41,531 nucleotides of DNA, taken from contig WFMZ01000073.1 in assembly GCA_015484555.1 (NCBI GenBank), positions 1 through 41,531 on the forward strand, written 5' to 3'. Below, piece after piece: positions 34,775 to 41,531 of the stretch. A program made the position numbers and the translations under genes. The stretch comes from Hydrogenovibrio sp. Its GTDB lineage: Bacteria; Pseudomonadota; Gammaproteobacteria; Thiomicrospirales; Thiomicrospiraceae. Under the pieces are notes generated by a model, which searched no databases, was not told where the DNA came from, and saw only the letters and a program-made list of their open reading frames with translations. The first letter of the stretch is position 1. Each line of letters opens with the position of its first letter.

Positions 34775-35433
34775 ATTGCTTTCGGCTCGAATAAAAGGGG
34801 AGAGCTTAATATTTCTTGATCAAGATAGGCTATATTTTGTTGTAAACTAAGGCGCCCTTGTGCAAGTAAATCAACTATACCAGGGTAGGTTGCATGCTCT
34901 AACACTTGGATAGCATCTTTTAAACTTTCAACTGTATCAGACGGAGAGATAGCTAATTTCGCTTGCTGAATAACGGGTCCACCATCTAGCTCTGCGGTGA
35001 CAAAGTGAATGCTTAAGCCATGTTCTTTATCTTTTGCTTCCAGTGCTTTTTGGTGGGTGTTTAATCCTGGATATTTAGGCAACAAAGAAGGGTGAATATT
35101 TAACATGCTTCCTAAATAATGCTGAGTAAACTCTGTGGTTAAAATGCGCATAAAGCCAGCCAAAACAATAATTTTGATATTGTGTTGATCAATAATTCGA
35201 ATCATTTCTTGATCAAATTGAGTTCGGTCTGCAAAAAGAGTATGGTCGATAGTTTCGATCGGAATCTTAGCTTGTTTGGCTTTATTTAGGCCAGCAACAT
35301 TAGGGCGGTTACTAATAACCAATTGAATTTGGTAGCTTGATTGAGCTTGGAAATCAATCAAAGCTTGAAGATTACTACCTGTTCCAGAAATAAGAACGGC
35401 AACAGGTATTTTAAGTTGGGAAGTTGGGTTCAT
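34762..35433 (-). CDS. purN: Phosphoribosylglycinamide formyltransferase 1
   Basis: PurN adds the formyl group of 10-formyl-THF to GAR in purine synthesis. The 223 residues have V-L-I-S-G-T-G-S-N-L-Q-A-L at the start and A-G-F-M-R-I-L near residue 95. The catalytic N-I-H-P-S-L-L-P-K-Y-P-G motif follows, with the later D-G-G-P-V-I-Q-Q. The protein is a little longer than E. coli PurN (212). It is 20 bases downstream of purM on the same strand, the usual purMN operon. Confidence 0.95.
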   Translation of the reverse strand: MNPTSQLKIPVAVLISGTGSNLQALIDFQAQSSYQIQLVISNRPNVAGLNKAKQAKIPIETIDHTLFADRTQFDQEMIRIIDQHNIKIIVLAGFMRILTTEFTQHYLGSMLNIHPSLLPKYPGLNTHQKALEAKDKEHGLSIHFVTAELDGGPVIQQAKLAISPSDTVESLKDAIQVLEHATYPGIVDLLAQGRLSLQQNIAYLDQEILSSPLLFEPKAICTN

Positions 35434-35453
35434 TCGATTTAGATATGAATAAC

Positions 35454-36497
35454 TTAGCTTAATTCGACCAAAGGTTCAACGGTTGTGCTTGCTTCAATAT
35501 TTCCGATGGTAAAGACAGTCTCACCTAGCGCAGTTAAGCATTCAGTTGCTGCTTGTACATCTTTTTCATCAACCACAATAACCAGGCCAATACCACAGTT
35601 TAGAGTGCGGTGCATTTCGTGGAAATCAACATTACCATTCTTCTGAATCCAGTTAAATACTTCTGGTCTATTCCAGCTATTTGTATTAACTTTAGCCAAA
35701 GTATTTTCTGGCATTACACGTGGAATATTTTCTAGCAGTCCACCACCTGTAATGTGAGAAATAGCATGAATGTCTATTTTCTTCATTAGCTCAAGGACAG
35801 ATTTTACATAAATAGTGGTTGGTGCCATTAAAGCATCAATTAAAGGCTGTCCATCACAGTCAGACTGTAAATCAGCATTGCTGACTTCTATGATTTTGCG
35901 AATTAAAGAATAACCATTTGAGTGTGGGCCTGAAGAGGCAAGGCCTAATAGGACATCGCCCGATTTAACTTTGGTGCCATCAATTAAGTCTGCTTTTTCA
36001 ACAATACCGACACAGAAGCCAGCGATATCGTAGTCGCCATCTGGGTACATGCCTGGCATTTCAGCCGTTTCACCACCAATTAATGAGCAACCAGAAATAA
36101 GGCAACCATCGCCAATTCCTTTGACAACACTGGTAGCAACGTCAATATCTAGTTTACCGGTTGCATAATAGTCTAAGAAAAACAAAGGCTCTGCACCCTG
36201 AACAATTAAGTCGTTTACACACATAGCCACTAAATCAATACCGACTTGATCATGCTTGCCACTTTCAATCGCTAGGCGTAACTTAGTGCCTACACCATCG
36301 GTTCCAGAAACTAATAGAGGGTTTTTATACTTGTCCATTGGTAATTCAAAGAGTGCGCCAAATCCTCCTAAAGAAGCCGAAACCTCAGGTCTTCTCGTTG
36401 CTTTTGCAATCGGTTTAATGGCTTCAACTAAAGCATTACCTGCATCAATATCAACGCCGGCATCTTTGTAACTAATAGAATTGTTTTCTGTGGTCAT
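35454..36497 (-). CDS. purM: Phosphoribosylformylglycinamidine cyclo-ligase
   Basis: PurM closes the imidazole ring to make AIR, the step that follows FGAM formation in purine synthesis. The 347 residues match E. coli PurM (345). The family motifs are [28 protein letters not shown], and later G-G-E-T-A-E-M-P and T-G-G-G-L-L-E-N. It leads the purM-purN-DUF3108 unit and is divergent from the DUF2066 gene. Confidence 0.96.
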   Translation of the reverse strand: MTTENNSISYKDAGVDIDAGNALVEAIKPIAKATRRPEVSASLGGFGALFELPMDKYKNPLLVSGTDGVGTKLRLAIESGKHDQVGIDLVAMCVNDLIVQGAEPLFFLDYYATGKLDIDVATSVVKGIGDGCLISGCSLIGGETAEMPGMYPDGDYDIAGFCVGIVEKADLIDGTKVKSGDVLLGLASSGPHSNGYSLIRKIIEVSNADLQSDCDGQPLIDALMAPTTIYVKSVLELMKKIDIHAISHITGGGLLENIPRVMPENTLAKVNTNSWNRPEVFNWIQKNGNVDFHEMHRTLNCGIGLVIVVDEKDVQAATECLTALGETVFTIGNIEASTTVEPLVELS

Positions 36498-36530
36498 ATT
36501 TGTCTAATCTTGTTTTGAGCCTGTCATTTA

Positions 36531-36551
36531 ACCAAATTTATGTAATTTGGT
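36531..36551. promoter_or_regulatory. Perfect palindrome in the purM-DUF2066 divergent region
   Basis: ACCAAATT (36531-36538) and AATTTGGT (36544-36551) face each other across five bases. It is 34 bases upstream of purM and looks like an operator. It does not resemble the E. coli PurR box (ACGCAAACGTTTGCGT), so the protein that might bind is unknown. Confidence 0.4.
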
Positions 36552-36695
36552 GTTCATTAAAGGTGATTAAAAGGTTAAAAATCGGATAACATATTGTAAC
36601 CAAAAACAGCGCAATTCGTGTGTTTTAATTTAAGTTGAAATGCTGGTTTGTAAAAAATAAGTATTTATTCAATGTACAAGATATGGAAGTTTTAA

Positions 36696-37787
36696 ATGTC
36701 GGTTAAGTTTTTTCCACAACATTTTTTGATCACCTTAGTGTTACTTACCTTACTAAGTGTCTCTCAACGCGCTTTGGCAACCGTATCGGTATCTAATTTG
36801 TTTGAAGTCGCTATTCCGCTTACTGAAGAAAGCCAGGTTCATTTAACCAAGAAAAAACTTTTTAACCAAGCCTTAGCTAAAGCTGCAAGGGTAGAGTTAA
36901 TTAAATTATCGGGTCGGTTAGATATTGTTAAAACAGAAGCCGCGTTAGCATTTTTAAAATACCCAAGAGGATATCTTAAAAGTTACCAATATCTTGCGGT
37001 TAAAAATGAGGGCGTCGTGATTGGTCAAAAATTACTCTTTCAATTTGATAAAAAGCAGATTTATAGTTATTTTCAACAGAATAATTTAGTTATCTGGCCA
37101 ATGACAGAGCGACCTGTTACCTTAGTTTATGGTTCTCAAAAAATTGAAGACAGTGTTATCAAAATTTCTGAACAAAATATCCAAGAACTTATTCGACTAA
37201 ATTACCAAGATGCTGCTGTAAGGCTATCTTTACCTATTGTGATACCAACTAACCTTGAGCCATGGGTTTTTCCTGACAAGCAAAACCCTTTTTTAAATTT
37301 TCAAGGTTTGTTAGAGAGTCAACAGGCCAATTACGTCATGACATTTCAAGAAGACCTGAACAGTAAAGGGGAAAAGTTTTTTGCATGGAAACTTTATGAT
37401 TTAGCGGGAGAAATGGTGAAATCTGGCAGCAGTTCAAACATAAGTGCTTTAATCAATTTAAGAGATGTTTTTGCGACTTTATTGCAGCTTTATTCTACCG
37501 ATTATCGTGAGCAAGCAGACTTTTTGAACTCTGTGGTTGTGACTGTTGAAGGCATTAATACTTTTGAACGATTTAATCAAACGGAAAAAATATTGAAAAA
37601 ATTAAAACCTTTAATTCACCAGGTTAGATTGATTAAGCTAGACCATGGCGCTGCTGTCTTTGAATTGGTTTATCAAGGTGAGCATCAAAATTTTCTTAAA
37701 CAAGTTCAAGGTCTTCAAGGTTTAAAATTCGAATCAGAAGATCCTTTAACGGGTGAAATGAATATGGTCTGGAGAGCGGCACAATAA
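36696..37787 (+). CDS. DUF2066 secreted protein
   Basis: The 363-residue protein has a signal peptide of about 29 residues ending in Q-R-A-L-A. The remainder fits the DUF2066 family, found next to purM and hda in many gammaproteobacteria, with no known role. It includes a V-x-V-x-N-L-F-E-V-x-I-P-L pattern at the start of the mature chain and G-Y-L-K-S-Y-Q-Y near residue 90. A GGAAG ribosome-binding site precedes the ATG. Its stop overlaps the hda ATG by one base. Confidence 0.8.
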   Translation: MSVKFFPQHFLITLVLLTLLSVSQRALATVSVSNLFEVAIPLTEESQVHLTKKKLFNQALAKAARVELIKLSGRLDIVKTEAALAFLKYPRGYLKSYQYLAVKNEGVVIGQKLLFQFDKKQIYSYFQQNNLVIWPMTERPVTLVYGSQKIEDSVIKISEQNIQELIRLNYQDAAVRLSLPIVIPTNLEPWVFPDKQNPFLNFQGLLESQQANYVMTFQEDLNSKGEKFFAWKLYDLAGEMVKSGSSSNISALINLRDVFATLLQLYSTDYREQADFLNSVVVTVEGINTFERFNQTEKILKKLKPLIHQVRLIKLDHGAAVFELVYQGEHQNFLKQVQGLQGLKFESEDPLTGEMNMVWRAAQ

Positions 37788-38503
37788 TGTTTGCACAACT
37801 ACCTTTAAAAATAGGTTTAAATGAAGAGTCTTGTTTTGAAACCTATGTTGCAGAGCTAGAATCAGTCGCAATGGCAGTGGTAAAACTTCAGGCCAGCTTG
37901 CTGCAATCACAAGGTAGTTTCTTTATTTTAATGGGGGAAGAGGGGGCAGGTAAAACACATTTATTACAGGCCGCTTGCCGATTTTATACTGAAACTCAAG
38001 GACAGGGGTATCATACCTCTAGTGTTTATTTACCCTTATCAGATAAAACTTTACCACTTGTTCCCGCTATATTAGAGGGTTTGGAAGACATCGGTATGGT
38101 CTGTATTGATGATGTGTCTGAAATTATTGGTGATGAGAAGTGGGAGTTAGCGTTGGCCAGCTTAATCATTAAGTCACAGTCTGCGGGTAAAAAATTGTTA
38201 ATCTCAACTTCGGGCGATATGAACGACTGGCCTATTGTTACCAAAGAACTATCAATAGCCATGATGATGGTTTATCCCGTTAAACTTGCCTTGTTACAAA
38301 ATAGAGTTGAAATAGTTGAAGCCTTAAAAAAACGTTCAGAGCGTTTGGGCTTCGATGTCTCAACTGAAGTAGGAAACTACTTAGTTAAACAGTTTGATAA
38401 TGATTTTATAGAAGTACTCGCCATTTTTAAGCTGATTGAAAATGCTAGTATTGTCGAAAAACGAAGAATTACTCTACCATTTATAAAGAAAGTACTTTCT
38501 TAA
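37787..38503 (+). CDS. hda: DnaA regulatory inactivator Hda
   Basis: Hda, with the beta clamp, makes DnaA hydrolyse ATP after initiation. The 238 residues begin with a clamp-binding-like segment, M-F-A-Q-L-P-L-K-I. A AAA+ module follows, with Walker A G-E-E-G-A-G-K-T near 48-55 and Walker B V-C-I-D-D-V near 105. The DnaA-type domain III signature is present and domain IV, which binds DNA, is absent. E. coli Hda has 233 residues. It is coupled to the DUF2066 gene. Confidence 0.92.
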   Translation: MFAQLPLKIGLNEESCFETYVAELESVAMAVVKLQASLLQSQGSFFILMGEEGAGKTHLLQAACRFYTETQGQGYHTSSVYLPLSDKTLPLVPAILEGLEDIGMVCIDDVSEIIGDEKWELALASLIIKSQSAGKKLLISTSGDMNDWPIVTKELSIAMMMVYPVKLALLQNRVEIVEALKKRSERLGFDVSTEVGNYLVKQFDNDFIEVLAIFKLIENASIVEKRRITLPFIKKVLS

Positions 38504-38564
38504 TAAGCAACGCTAACCCATATAAAATTGGTGCTAAAGGTACCATGACAACAAAGGTCTCCGT

Positions 38565-39077
38565 ATGAAATATATCTCCGCTCCCATTAAATTACTCATT
38601 TTATTAAGCGTGCTAGCATTTGGCTTGGTTAGTCAGTCTGCACAAGCTCAGCCAAAAGATATTGAGTTTAAAAGCTTAAATGGAAAGATTGTTAAGTTAT
38701 CTGATTATCGTGGCAAGTGGGTTATTGTGAATTATTGGGCAACTTGGTGCCCTCCTTGTCGAGTAGAAATGCCTGAGCTTAGTTTGTTTTATGAAGAGCA
38801 TAAAAATAAAGATGCAATTGTATTAGGTGTAAATTATGAAAATAAAACCGCTGCGCAGTTAAAGCCTTTTTTAGAAAGTCAAATGATTGAATTTCCCATT
38901 GTTCAAGAGTTGAATGGCGCCAATGGTTCTTCTACCTCTTTTGGTCCTTTAAAAGGCTTACCAACCACTTATATGGTTGCACCAGATGGTAAAGTAGTGG
39001 CGTCACGAACGGGTATGGTTGACCAGAAGTTATTGGAAAGCTTTATTAAAAAATACAATAAAATGATGGCTAAATAA
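38565..39077 (+). CDS. TlpA-like periplasmic thioredoxin
   Basis: The 170-residue protein has a signal peptide (cleavage after A-Q-A, about residue 28). A TlpA/ResA-type thioredoxin fold follows, with the active site W-C-P-P-C at 61-65 and the cis-proline region L-P-T-T-Y near 135. Such proteins reduce or pass disulfides in the periplasm, often for cytochrome c assembly. The specific partner is not shown; no cytochrome genes are near. It follows hda by 61 bases and precedes a small lipoprotein by 10. Confidence 0.85.
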   Translation: MKYISAPIKLLILLSVLAFGLVSQSAQAQPKDIEFKSLNGKIVKLSDYRGKWVIVNYWATWCPPCRVEMPELSLFYEEHKNKDAIVLGVNYENKTAAQLKPFLESQMIEFPIVQELNGANGSSTSFGPLKGLPTTYMVAPDGKVVASRTGMVDQKLLESFIKKYNKMMAK

Positions 39078-39087
39078 AGGCAAGCTA

Positions 39088-39300
39088 ATGAATGACTTAA
39101 AAAAGAAAATCATGAAAAAAATCTGGCTTGTTTTACCTTTAAGTTTTGCAGTGGTAGCTGGTTGTAGTGCGCCTAGTTATCATAAGGGTGCAATGGAAAA
39201 TAGTCATGCAGCACAAAAAGAAGCAGCAGAAAAGTCGGACCAACAAATGTCACGAGAAGCACAAAAAATTAAGCCTAAATCAACCCAAAAAGAGAGCTAG
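39088..39300 (+). CDS. Small lipoprotein, unknown function
   Basis: The 70-residue protein has a lipoprotein signal ending V-V-A-G-C, with Cys26 if the ATG at 39088 is used. The ATG eight codons later would give a shorter, more typical signal, but the first ATG has AAAGG upstream. The mature part is polar and highly charged, with A-A-Q-K-E-A-A-E-K and similar runs that look helical. It lies between the thioredoxin gene and a Trp-rich orphan, and all three are close enough for one transcript. Confidence 0.7.
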   Translation: MNDLKKKIMKKIWLVLPLSFAVVAGCSAPSYHKGAMENSHAAQKEAAEKSDQQMSREAQKIKPKSTQKES

Positions 39301-39303
39301 TCA

Positions 39304-39582
39304 GTGTTAAATACTCAGTTAAAGTTTGGCATAAATTACTGGCGTTTAGCAATTCATCTCGTGTTTAAAACCAAGCACTTTGGCGTCAACAACCTGTGGT
39401 GGTCTAAACAGCCTTCTTCAATTGGCTGGCACTGGTATGAAATTATATGGGGGTCATTGACCATCATGCCTATTGTTCGTAACTACCAGTCCTTAAAAGT
39501 CAGAAGCTGTCTAGGATGGATTCCGCAAGCAGATTGTGAAGCCCTAGGTTATGATAAACATATTATGAAGAAGTTTAAATAA
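39304..39582 (+). CDS. Trp-rich orphan protein
   Basis: The 92-residue protein starts at a GTG three bases after the lipoprotein gene. It contains eight Trp and several Tyr (Y-W-R-L, L-W-W-S-K, G-W-H-W-Y-E-I-I-W-G, L-G-W-I-P-Q). There is no clear signal peptide, though a hydrophobic stretch lies near 35-55. The spacing and close fit to its neighbours argue that it is a real gene. I recognise no family. Confidence 0.6.
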   Translation: MLNTQLKFGINYWRLAIHLVFKTKHFGVNNLWWSKQPSSIGWHWYEIIWGSLTIMPIVRNYQSLKVRSCLGWIPQADCEALGYDKHIMKKFK

Positions 39583-39614
39583 CCTAATAAAATCAAAGAT
39601 AAAGTAGTGTCATT

Positions 39615-40442
39615 ATGATTCAAATGGATTTAGAACAACGTCAGTCATCAAGATTTGCACGTCCATTTTTAGTGACGGATCATGAGGATACCGGTTTTGA
39701 AGCTCCTTTTTCAGGCTTTGATATTAATTTAACCGGCGTTGGCTTTGTCGTTAATTCAGATGACTTATTTCTGCCAGATCAACAAATTAGTTTACGTGTT
39801 AAAAACGTCCAAACCGATGAGGTTTATTGTCTGGAAGGGGTAGAAGTAGTTCATATAGTCCCTAAAGAAGATGGTTTTATTTGTGGTTGCCATATCTCAA
39901 GAGTGACCAGTGGACAACTACTAGCCCATCATCGTTTAGTGATGACCGATGCAGAAACGGCTTTGGTTTCAATGGAAACCTCTAAGCTCTCAGAATTTAA
40001 CTTTGTAGAAGAAGGTTCTGCGTTATCAACTGACGAAGCAGACTTTCAAGAAGCTAGCTTAGCGCTTAATTTAGCCGTTGCTCAGGCAGAACATAGCCAA
40101 AAAGAATTTGAACGTTTTTTAACCAATGTAGAAAGTATCTTTAGGTTAGAGCAAGGTTCATCAGAAAAGCTGACGGATTTAAAATATGAGTTTGAAGACT
40201 TCAGGCAACATTATTTACAAACCTGCGAGGGCAGTCTTGCTTTTACCACACTAGCAAAGCTATTGGCACACACACCCAATAAAACAGAAGAAAAATTAGC
40301 TTGGAAAACGCTTATTTCAGATTTCGAGTCTAGGTTTTTATCCGAAAGCCAACAGGTTGCCTACGATTTTATGCACCAAGGGTTAGATGCGGAAGAAGCG
40401 ATGGAAGTGGCAACAGACTATGTGGATCGTTCTAATGAGTAA
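39615..40442 (+). CDS. PilZ-type c-di-GMP-binding protein with an unknown C-terminal domain
   Basis: Residues 8-110 look like a PilZ domain: R-Q-S-S-R near residue 9 fits the R-x-x-x-R motif, and D-I-N-L-T-G-V-G-F near 36-44 fits D/N-x-S-x-x-G with Thr for Ser. The last 150 residues are mostly helical and I cannot name a domain. PilZ proteins act as c-di-GMP receptors controlling motility, adhesion or secretion. An ATG three codons downstream is an alternative start. It is the last gene of a plus-strand run before a 336-base gap. Confidence 0.72.
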   Translation: MIQMDLEQRQSSRFARPFLVTDHEDTGFEAPFSGFDINLTGVGFVVNSDDLFLPDQQISLRVKNVQTDEVYCLEGVEVVHIVPKEDGFICGCHISRVTSGQLLAHHRLVMTDAETALVSMETSKLSEFNFVEEGSALSTDEADFQEASLALNLAVAQAEHSQKEFERFLTNVESIFRLEQGSSEKLTDLKYEFEDFRQHYLQTCEGSLAFTTLAKLLAHTPNKTEEKLAWKTLISDFESRFLSESQQVAYDFMHQGLDAEEAMEVATDYVDRSNE

Positions 40443-40778
40443 TTTAAATAGCTAAGGCTTTAGTTAAAGAAAGTTATAACACTACTGAAAGATTACGTTT
40501 AACCCAATAGGCGTTTACACAAAATTATTTATAGGTTCTTATTAAGATCTTAAATAGATTTGCACTTAATATGCGAATTCAAGTTACGTCAATAGAGAAA
40601 GCAGAACCTTAATTATGCTTATTTTGAGTTAATCCTAGTAGTAAGTTGGCTATTTTTTCATTATCACTGCTTAACTTTGGATTGTATCGATAACAAGTTT
40701 CACTAATTACAAAAGTACGGCATACCAGGCTTATACTGTTGACCTCTATTAAACATGGGGAATGACCCAAGCTTCCAA
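40443..40778. other. Intergenic stretch without a supported gene
   Basis: This 336-base gap between the PilZ gene and yaeQ (which face each other) is AT-rich. It contains a perfect 12-base palindrome, TTAAGATCTTAA, at 40542-40553. A 65-codon minus-strand frame crosses it and overlaps yaeQ by 28 bases, but has no family resemblance, and I do not support it. No tRNA, repeat copy or clear terminator is seen. Confidence 0.5.
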
Positions 40779-41318
40779 CTAGCCAGGCTGGTGTAAAATT
40801 TTCCAATGCACTTCACATTCACCTTGCGCGGTGGCAATAAAGGCAGACTGTTCTGAAATGGTAATTGAAAAATTCATGCCTCTTTCCAACAGGCTGGCAA
40901 AGGTTTGAATATCGGCATAATCAAACTGTACGTATTCAATATCTAGCTTGGTAAAGTTGCTAGCAGACTGCTCCCACCACACATCTGACTTGCTATTAAA
41001 GCTATACACCTTCAATCTTTCGGTGATGGGTCGCGCTTTTTTTAAGCGTTCATAGTTAGGTTCCCCCATCTCTATCCAAAGCAAGGTTCGGTCATCTAAA
41101 CTTTTGGCCCAAATGGCGGGTTCATCAGCATCATCCAAGCCTTTTGAAAAGGTTAAAAACTCTTCTACATTTAAACAATAGGCGAGTACTCTTGCCATTA
41201 AACGTTCTGCATTTTCAGAAGCATGCTTGGCAATTGTTAAGTTAACTTCATCAAAAAAATTTCTATTCATATCGGAAACAGAAATATTGAACTTATAAAT
41301 GGTTGGTTTGATTGCCAC
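40779..41318 (-). CDS. yaeQ: YaeQ-family protein
   Basis: The 179-residue protein matches YaeQ: M-A-I-K-P-T-I-Y-K-F-N at the start, then L-T-I-A-K-H-A-S-E-N-A-E-R, the middle D-E-P-A-I-W and the W-I-E-M-G-E-P segment. E. coli YaeQ has 181 residues. The family fold is PD-(D/E)xK nuclease-like; early work proposed a link to RfaH-dependent expression, but the role is unknown. I start at a GTG at 41318 with AGGA six bases upstream, because this gives the family N terminus. A longer reading from an ATG at 41384 would add an odd hydrophobic leader. Confidence 0.85.
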   Translation of the reverse strand: MAIKPTIYKFNISVSDMNRNFFDEVNLTIAKHASENAERLMARVLAYCLNVEEFLTFSKGLDDADEPAIWAKSLDDRTLLWIEMGEPNYERLKKARPITERLKVYSFNSKSDVWWEQSASNFTKLDIEYVQFDYADIQTFASLLERGMNFSITISEQSAFIATAQGECEVHWKILHQPG

Positions 41319-41357
41319 AAGGAATCCTAAAAAAAAGGGAAAGATGAATTGAAAGGC

Positions 41358-41375
41358 AAAAATCGCCAGGGGTGG
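41358..41375 (+). repeat. Single copy of the 18-bp dispersed repeat
   Basis: An exact consensus copy in the gap between yaeQ and the next minus-strand gene, 52 bases past the stop of that gene and 40 bases upstream of yaeQ. No inverted partner. Confidence 0.95.
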
Positions 41376-41381
41376 GTAGAT

Positions 41382-41416
41382 CAAAAAGTAAGCCTAAACT
41401 ATCTTAGTTAGGCTTA
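41382..41416 (-). terminator. Terminator of the truncated minus-strand gene
   Basis: Read on the minus strand, TAAGCCTAACTA pairs with TAGTTTAGGCTTA and is followed by a short T run (CTTTTTG). It stands between the truncated gene and yaeQ. Confidence 0.65.
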
Positions 41417-41426
41417 ATTAAGATAC

Positions 41427-41531
41427 TTAAGCAGACTTATAGCTTGTTTTAGCCGCTTCATATAAGTTAATAAGGTCTTGAACCTTCTCTTCTTCAAAGG
41501 CACGTAGACCACTCATAATCATCGTTTTTTG
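41427..41531 (-). CDS. 3' end of an unidentified gene, cut by the window
   Basis: The last 34 codons before a TAA are visible; the 5' part is outside the window. The peptide is helical (F-E-E-E-K-V-Q-D-L-I-N-L-Y-E-A-A-K-T). I recognise no family from this short tail. It is followed by a rho-independent terminator and a copy of the dispersed repeat. Confidence 0.6.
   Translation of the reverse strand, partial: QKTMIMSGLRAFEEEKVQDLINLYEAAKTSYKSA

Noticed and set aside
40609-40806. Minus-strand open frame of 65 codons beside yaeQ
   Set aside because: It overlaps the end of yaeQ by 28 bases, has no family resemblance or good ribosome-binding site, and lies in an AT-rich gap.
1-41531. CRISPR array, prophage, insertion sequence, tRNA or rRNA
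   Set aside because: I looked for regular spaced repeats, transposase or integrase motifs, and tRNA-like cloverleaf ends in the gaps, and saw none.

Overview
This window looks like an ordinary stretch of the main chromosome of a free-living gammaproteobacterium with moderately low GC. Support comes from several gene neighbourhoods typical of that class: infB-rbfA-truB-rpsO-pnp, clpS-clpA near infA, surE-pcm-yqaA-nlpD, hom-thrC, minCDE, and purM-purN facing a DUF2066 gene and hda. Protein lengths and motifs are also gammaproteobacterial. The gene set and base composition would suit a Thiomicrospira/Hydrogenovibrio-type or related Thiotrichales bacterium, but that is a guess and no gene here proves it. 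I saw no prophage, insertion sequence, CRISPR array, rRNA or tRNA.

Layout. Positions 1-7580 hold translation and RNA-metabolism genes on the plus strand: infB (5' end cut off), rbfA, truB, a rhodanese-like/methyltransferase fusion coupled to truB, a stand-alone cyclic-nucleotide-binding protein, rpsO and pnp. Positions 7698-14947 are protein quality control: an M16C zinc protease, a PhnA-type zinc-ribbon protein on the minus strand, a CbpA-like J-protein, and clpS-clpA. Positions 15068-17046 hold two membrane proteins (one PqiA-like), then infA and an Smr-domain gene on the minus strand. Positions 17194-21410 carry surE-pcm-yqaA-nlpD, followed by an APC permease where many relatives have rpoS. 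Positions 21428-27229 carry an Mth938-type gene (minus), then alaC-hom, a phosphoglycerate-mutase-like family gene and thrC, giving alanine and threonine synthesis. Positions 27305-32035 hold recJ (minus), yqiA, a 76-residue protein with a flagellar-type tail, and minCDE. Positions 32166-36497 are minus-strand genes: apbC/mrp, dcd, a DUF3108 gene, purN and purM. Positions 36696-40442 are plus-strand: DUF2066, hda, a TlpA-like thioredoxin, a small lipoprotein, a Trp-rich orphan and a PilZ-type protein. The end holds yaeQ and the 3' end of an unidentified gene, both on the minus strand.

The most unusual feature is not a gene. An 18-bp word, AAAAATCGCCAGGGGTGG, occurs five times exactly and once with a single mismatch; a seventh, weaker match has two mismatches. 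The copies lie in both orientations at six separate sites. At one site two copies form a perfect inverted repeat acting as a terminator between convergent genes. At another, one copy is half of a degenerate terminator. Two copies stand alone just downstream of genes, and two lie inside intact coding sequences. Paired copies in terminators plus single copies inside genes is how DNA-uptake sequences of Pasteurellaceae and Neisseriaceae are distributed. A REP-like or MITE-like element is the main alternative. The window alone cannot decide, but the word is far too long and too often repeated to be chance.

Other points of interest are the translationally coupled methyltransferase fusion after truB, a possible attenuator-like hairpin in the rpsO leader, the missing rpoS, a J-protein gene beside clpSA, and three small proteins without a recognised function.
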